Assembly: GCF_914271485.1 (NCBI RefSeq)
Contig: NZ_CAJZAG010000004.1
Location: 186,001-250,000 of the forward strand
DNA length: 64,000 nucleotides
From: Cupriavidus pampae
GTDB taxonomy: Bacteria > Pseudomonadota > Gammaproteobacteria > Burkholderiales > Burkholderiaceae
Direction: 5' to 3'
The notes beneath the pieces were generated by a model, which was not told where the DNA came from, searched no databases, and saw nothing but the letters and a program-made list of their open reading frames with translations. Positions 60,713 to 64,000 of this stretch are shown piece after piece (the stretch's first letter is position 1; every line of letters begins with the position of its first letter). The position numbers were made by a program, and so were the translations under genes.

Positions 60713-62491
60713 CTAGCGGGCGCTGGCGAGCGCGGGCTTCACGTCCAGGTCCACGTGAACACGAGGGGTCAGGAAGACGAGCAACTCCTTGCGGTCCTTG
60801 CCACGAGAAGTGTTCTTGAACAGATAGCCCAATACCGGGATATCGCCGAGCAACGGCACCTTGGACTCATCGGTGGTCTCTTCTTCCGAGAAGATGCCGC
60901 CAATCATCACGGTACCGCCGTTCTCCACCAGCACCTGGGTGCGCACATGCTTGGTGTCGATGGCGAAGCCGCTCGGCGTGTTGATGCCGCGGCTGTCCTT
61001 GTTGACGTCCACATCGAGGATGACCTTACCCTCTGGTGTGATCTGCGGCGTGACTTCCAGCTTCAGGTTGGCTTTCTTGAAGCTCACCGACGTGGCGCCG
61101 CTCGAGGTCGCGGCCTGATACGGCAGCTCGGTGCCCTGCTCGATCAGCGCCTTGATATTGTCGGCCGTGACCACGCGCGGGCTCGAGATGATCTTGCCCT
61201 TGCCGTCGGCTTCCAGCGCGGAAAGTTCCAGTGCCAGGAAGCGGCTCGCGTTGGAGTTGAACAGGCTCAGTGCGAGCGTCGCGGGCGTCCCAACGGTTGG
61301 CAAAGCGGGCAGGCTGATGGCCGGCACGGCGGCGAGGTTGCCGCCATTATTACCCGAGGCGAAGCCGGGCAGCACACTGGCATAGTCGCTGCCAGCGTTT
61401 GCGCCCTTCGAGCGCGCCGAGAAGCCGAGCTTCACGCCAAGATCTCGGCTGAAGGTATCGTTGGCCTCCACGATGCGCGCCTCGATCAGAACCTGGCGTA
61501 TCGGGATATCGATCTTCGCAATGAACGCCCGCGTCTCCTCGAGCTTACTCGCCACGTCCGACACGAACAGCTGGTTGGTGCGTACGTCGGCAGTCATTGC
61601 GCCGCGCTTGGACAGCATGCGCAGGGCGCCACCCTGCGCGCCGCTCTCGCCAACCAGCATGCGACGGACATCTTCCGCGCGCTGGTAGTTCAGGCGATAG
61701 ACTTCACTGCGCAGCGGCTCCAGTTCGCTGACCTGATGGCGGGATTCGAAATCGAGCTTCTCTTTCTCCGCCAGTTCGGTCTTCGGCGCGATCCAGATCA
61801 CGTTGCCGTTGCGACGGGAATCCAGTCCCTTTGCATCGAGCACGATCTGCAGCGCCTGGTCCCACGGCACGTCGTTGAGGCGCAGTGTGACATTGCCCTG
61901 CACCGAGTCGCTGGTGATGATGTTGAGGCTGGTGAATTCACCGAACACCTGCAGTAGCGAGCGTACGGAGACGTTCTGGAAATTCAGCGACATGCGCTGC
62001 CCGTCGTACGTCGAGCGCAATGCGGGCTCGCTGCTCGTTACCGTGGTACCGGCTGACTTCGTCGCCGCGACGGACGACTCGGTGGGCGAAGTGGCGGGCG
62101 GATCGAGCGTGACGATGAGTTTATTGTCCTGTACCGCGGCGTGATAGGGAATCGAACGCTTGAGATCGAGCACCACACGCGTGCGGCCACCGGTCTCGAT
62201 CACGTCGGCGCCCTTCAGTACGCGGCCATCGTAGTTGTAGCGCGCGCGGCCGGCCGCAAAGCCAGTGTCGTCGAAGTCGAACGCGATGCGCGCCGGCTTG
62301 TCGGTGACGAAATCCAGCGGTTTGCCCACGATGGGCGATTGCATCTCGATGACCAGCGTCGTCTGTCCGCCGCTCACCGTGGAGTCGACCTGCCGGACGA
62401 AGTTGCTCTGTGCGAGCGCGACGTGCACGGCCAGCGCGGGAGTGAGGGCGGCGCCTGTACCAAGCGCGCGCCGCCAGCGACGGGATCTCAT
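60713..62491 (-). CDS. pilQ: Type IV pilus secretin PilQ
   Basis: This 592-aa outer-membrane secretin is the exit pore of the pilus. A signal peptide ends near HVALA. One AMIN domain (about 30-125) binds peptidoglycan; many PilQ proteins have two, which explains the short length. The N0/STN region (MSLNFQNVSVRSLLQVFGEFTSLNII) and N1 come next, then the secretin core (about 335-580) with VPLLGDIPVLGYLFKN and ELLVFLTPRV. Its ATG overlaps the pilP stop. It is the last gene of pilNOPQ on this strand, with pilM presumably beyond the window. Confidence 0.94.
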   Translation of the reverse strand: MRSRRWRRALGTGAALTPALAVHVALAQSNFVRQVDSTVSGGQTTLVIEMQSPIVGKPLDFVTDKPARIAFDFDDTGFAAGRARYNYDGRVLKGADVIETGGRTRVVLDLKRSIPYHAAVQDNKLIVTLDPPATSPTESSVAATKSAGTTVTSSEPALRSTYDGQRMSLNFQNVSVRSLLQVFGEFTSLNIITSDSVQGNVTLRLNDVPWDQALQIVLDAKGLDSRRNGNVIWIAPKTELAEKEKLDFESRHQVSELEPLRSEVYRLNYQRAEDVRRMLVGESGAQGGALRMLSKRGAMTADVRTNQLFVSDVASKLEETRAFIAKIDIPIRQVLIEARIVEANDTFSRDLGVKLGFSARSKGANAGSDYASVLPGFASGNNGGNLAAVPAISLPALPTVGTPATLALSLFNSNASRFLALELSALEADGKGKIISSPRVVTADNIKALIEQGTELPYQAATSSGATSVSFKKANLKLEVTPQITPEGKVILDVDVNKDSRGINTPSGFAIDTKHVRTQVLVENGGTVMIGGIFSEEETTDESKVPLLGDIPVLGYLFKNTSRGKDRKELLVFLTPRVHVDLDVKPALASAR

Positions 62492-63024
62492 GATGATGCC
62501 TCCAGCTTCAGACTAGTCATTTCTTCCTTCCAATCAGTTTCGCCATCGAGAACCAATTCGCGCAGCACGATCTCTCCATCCGTGATGCGGGTGACACGGC
62601 CGTGGCGCAGGCCCATGTATCGACCAACACTGACGTGATGAATCTGATCGCCGATTCGGATCACGCCAACCTTGCTGTCCTTGCGCTCCAGCACACCGAC
62701 CATCTGCATGGCCTCGAGCGCAATGTCCTCGAGCGGATCGCGGCGGCGGCCGGCCTCCGGATGCTCCACCGCCGATCGCGCCGGCGCCGCGATGCGCACA
62801 TGGGCAAAGGGGTCCACATCGGTGATGGTGGGCGGGGGGGAGGCCGTGATGCTAGGCAGGGCCGGCAGCTGCGCGGGCGCGCCGGCGGATGCACGTTGGG
62901 TGTCCCGAATCCATTTGCGCAGCGTCGCCTCATCGCTCTGGCCGCAGCCGGTCAGCGTGGTCAATGCGAACATCGCGAGCAGCGCGAGCGGACCACAGTG
63001 CCGGGGGGGCAGGTTCACGCTCAT
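62488..63024 (-). CDS. pilP: Type IV pilus lipoprotein PilP
   Basis: This 178-aa inner-membrane lipoprotein has lipobox LTGC with lipidated Cys27. A proline-rich linker (50-70) leads to the beta-domain (RRDPLEDIALEAMQMVGVLERKD, VGRYMGLRHGRVTRITDGEIVLRELV) that contacts PilQ. Start at 63024 has AGGAA. Overlaps of 4 bp on both sides show tight translational coupling with pilO and pilQ. Confidence 0.93.
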   Translation of the reverse strand: MSVNLPPRHCGPLALLAMFALTTLTGCGQSDEATLRKWIRDTQRASAGAPAQLPALPSITASPPPTITDVDPFAHVRIAAPARSAVEHPEAGRRRDPLEDIALEAMQMVGVLERKDSKVGVIRIGDQIHHVSVGRYMGLRHGRVTRITDGEIVLRELVLDGETDWKEEMTSLKLEASS

Positions 63025-63689
63025 TTCCTGGCTCCGGCAACTGTCGTCGAGGCATCCTCGGGCTTTGCCGCGCTTTCGGCGGCATCGAGCAGACGGTAGG
63101 CGATCACGTCGGCCTCCATGGCAAGACCACGGGTCTTGTCCTGTTGCATGTTCAGATCGCGCATCGATACGATGCGTGACATCGTGGCAAGGTCCGCGGA
63201 GAAGCCGGCAAGATCGGTGAAGCGGCCATTTACCCGGATCCGGATTGGAATTTCGGCAAAGCTCTTGCCCGCACGCGCGGATTCGGGCTTGAACAGCTCG
63301 AATTGAAGGCTGCGCAGCAGGCCGGCATGATTGATATCCGCGAGCAGCGCATCCATGTCCGTGCGGCCCGGTAGCTGACGCTCGGCGGCCGCCACGCGCA
63401 GCGCTACTTCCTCCTTGCGCGCGCGCAGGACAGGCAGGTTGGTCACCTGCTTCACCCTCACGCGATACGATTCGAGCAGCGCCTCGTGCTCGGCGCGTTG
63501 TCGTCGCAGCGTGTCCATGTCGTCGCCGATCAGCGCCATCCAGCCGGCGGCAAAGCAGGTCAGGCCCGCGGCAAGGGACAGCAGCATGCGGGGCACGCGT
63601 TGCCAGCTCGCCAGATCTGTCACATCGAGGTCGCGGAACTGCGCGACCAGTTCCGCGACAGGGGCGGCAATATTGGGTGGAATTCTCAT
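63021..63689 (-). CDS. pilO: Type IV pilus alignment protein PilO
   Basis: This 222-aa bitopic inner-membrane protein has a short cytosolic start, one membrane helix (about 35-52: MLLSLAAGLTCFAAGWMAL), a coiled coil (DTLRRQRAEHEALLESYRVRV) and a ferredoxin-like domain (LQFELFKPES, IRIRVNGRFTDLAGFSADLATM). It pairs with PilN between PilM and PilP. Its ATG overlaps the pilN stop. Confidence 0.92.
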   Translation of the reverse strand: MRIPPNIAAPVAELVAQFRDLDVTDLASWQRVPRMLLSLAAGLTCFAAGWMALIGDDMDTLRRQRAEHEALLESYRVRVKQVTNLPVLRARKEEVALRVAAAERQLPGRTDMDALLADINHAGLLRSLQFELFKPESARAGKSFAEIPIRIRVNGRFTDLAGFSADLATMSRIVSMRDLNMQQDKTRGLAMEADVIAYRLLDAAESAAKPEDASTTVAGARK

Positions 63690-64000
63690 GACGTGATATC
63701 CGTGCCGGCGGCAGCCATGCGGGCGCCTTCCGCAGCGTTCTGCGGCTCGTCGTAGGTGAACTTGATGGTGAAATCGAAGTAGGCGCGGCGTACCGGCCGC
63801 GCGTCCGCACTGCCTTCCGCGGCGCGCGTGCGCGACTCCAGCAGTTGAGGATTGCGGATCCACGCGGGCCGGCCGAGATTGGCGAGCAACGCCGAGATGT
63901 CCTGGTTGGAGGCGGCAACGCCGGTCAGCGTGACCACGGCGCCCTCCTTGCCGAGTCTGGACACGTACATGTTGGCCGGGACCAGGTCCGCGAGTTGCGC
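63686..64000 (-). CDS. pilN: Type IV pilus alignment protein PilN, C-terminal part
   Basis: This is the last 104 residues of PilN; the gene runs off the right edge of the window. The frame is open to base 64000 (reading ...ADLVPANMYVSRLGKEG). The visible piece is the periplasmic ferredoxin-like domain: VVTLTGVAASNQDISALLANLGRPAW, NPQLLESR and YFDFTIKFTYDEPQ. The membrane helix and PilM-binding tail must lie outside. It overlaps pilO by 4 bp. Confidence 0.9.
   Translation of the reverse strand, partial: AQLADLVPANMYVSRLGKEGAVVTLTGVAASNQDISALLANLGRPAWIRNPQLLESRTRAAEGSADARPVRRAYFDFTIKFTYDEPQNAAEGARMAAAGTDITS

Noticed and set aside
1..64000. CRISPR array, prophage, tRNA or rRNA genes
   Set aside because: No regularly spaced short repeats with unique spacers, no phage structural genes, and no T-loop or rRNA signatures were seen on either strand.

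Overview
The window is a 64-kb piece of a GC-rich betaproteobacterial chromosome. Several features point to Burkholderiaceae, most likely Cupriavidus or Ralstonia: two Bug-type tripartite tricarboxylate receptors, IclR regulators next to small catabolic operons, an H-NS protein with the short Burkholderiaceae layout, hopanoid genes and a split type IV pilus cluster. The genus is an inference; no rRNA or tRNA gene was seen. Coding density is high, with many ATGA-type overlaps.

Positions 1-32,300 hold metabolic and housekeeping genes. They include a small ParB-like protein, a DUF3309 peptide, and a gabD / iron-alcohol dehydrogenase pair divergent from an iclR gene (a likely 4-hydroxybutyrate-to-succinate module). 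Next come a lipoprotein, H-NS, an AzgA-type purine permease, CheV and a 1-Cys peroxiredoxin. A TauD-like dioxygenase with a sulfonate/taurine-type ABC transporter lies divergent from a second binding protein. A methyltransferase and an MFS exporter overlap tail to tail. A second iclR, a diguanylate cyclase and two convergent carboxylate operons follow: Bug, ornithine-cyclodeaminase-like and PhnD-like genes facing Bug, CoA-transferase and citryl-CoA-lyase genes. A YegD-like Hsp70, the hopanoid genes hpnG-shc-hpnD and a cold-shock gene close this part.

Positions 32,300-46,330 carry a complete pelABCDEFG operon for Pel exopolysaccharide, behind a long AT-rich leader and ended by a clear terminator. 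PelD keeps an RxxD motif for c-di-GMP, and the window also encodes a GGEEF diguanylate cyclase, so a local second-messenger link is plausible. Positions 46,500-51,730 hold two paralogous response regulator/histidine kinase pairs arranged tail to tail. An IS5-type transposase remnant and an orphan protein separate them from the pilus genes.

Positions 53,250-64,000 hold type IV pilus genes. On the + strand is a minor-pilin operon fimT-pilV-pilW-pilX-pilY1-pilE, in which PilY1 has a lectin-like N-terminus, followed by two tandem major-type pilin genes and a strong terminator. On the - strand is the alignment complex pilN(partial)-pilO-pilP-pilQ. Pel matrix, pili, c-di-GMP synthesis, CheV and the two-component pairs together make the right half a surface-attachment and biofilm region. 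Possible operators and repeats are reported in the intergenic gaps; none has been tested.
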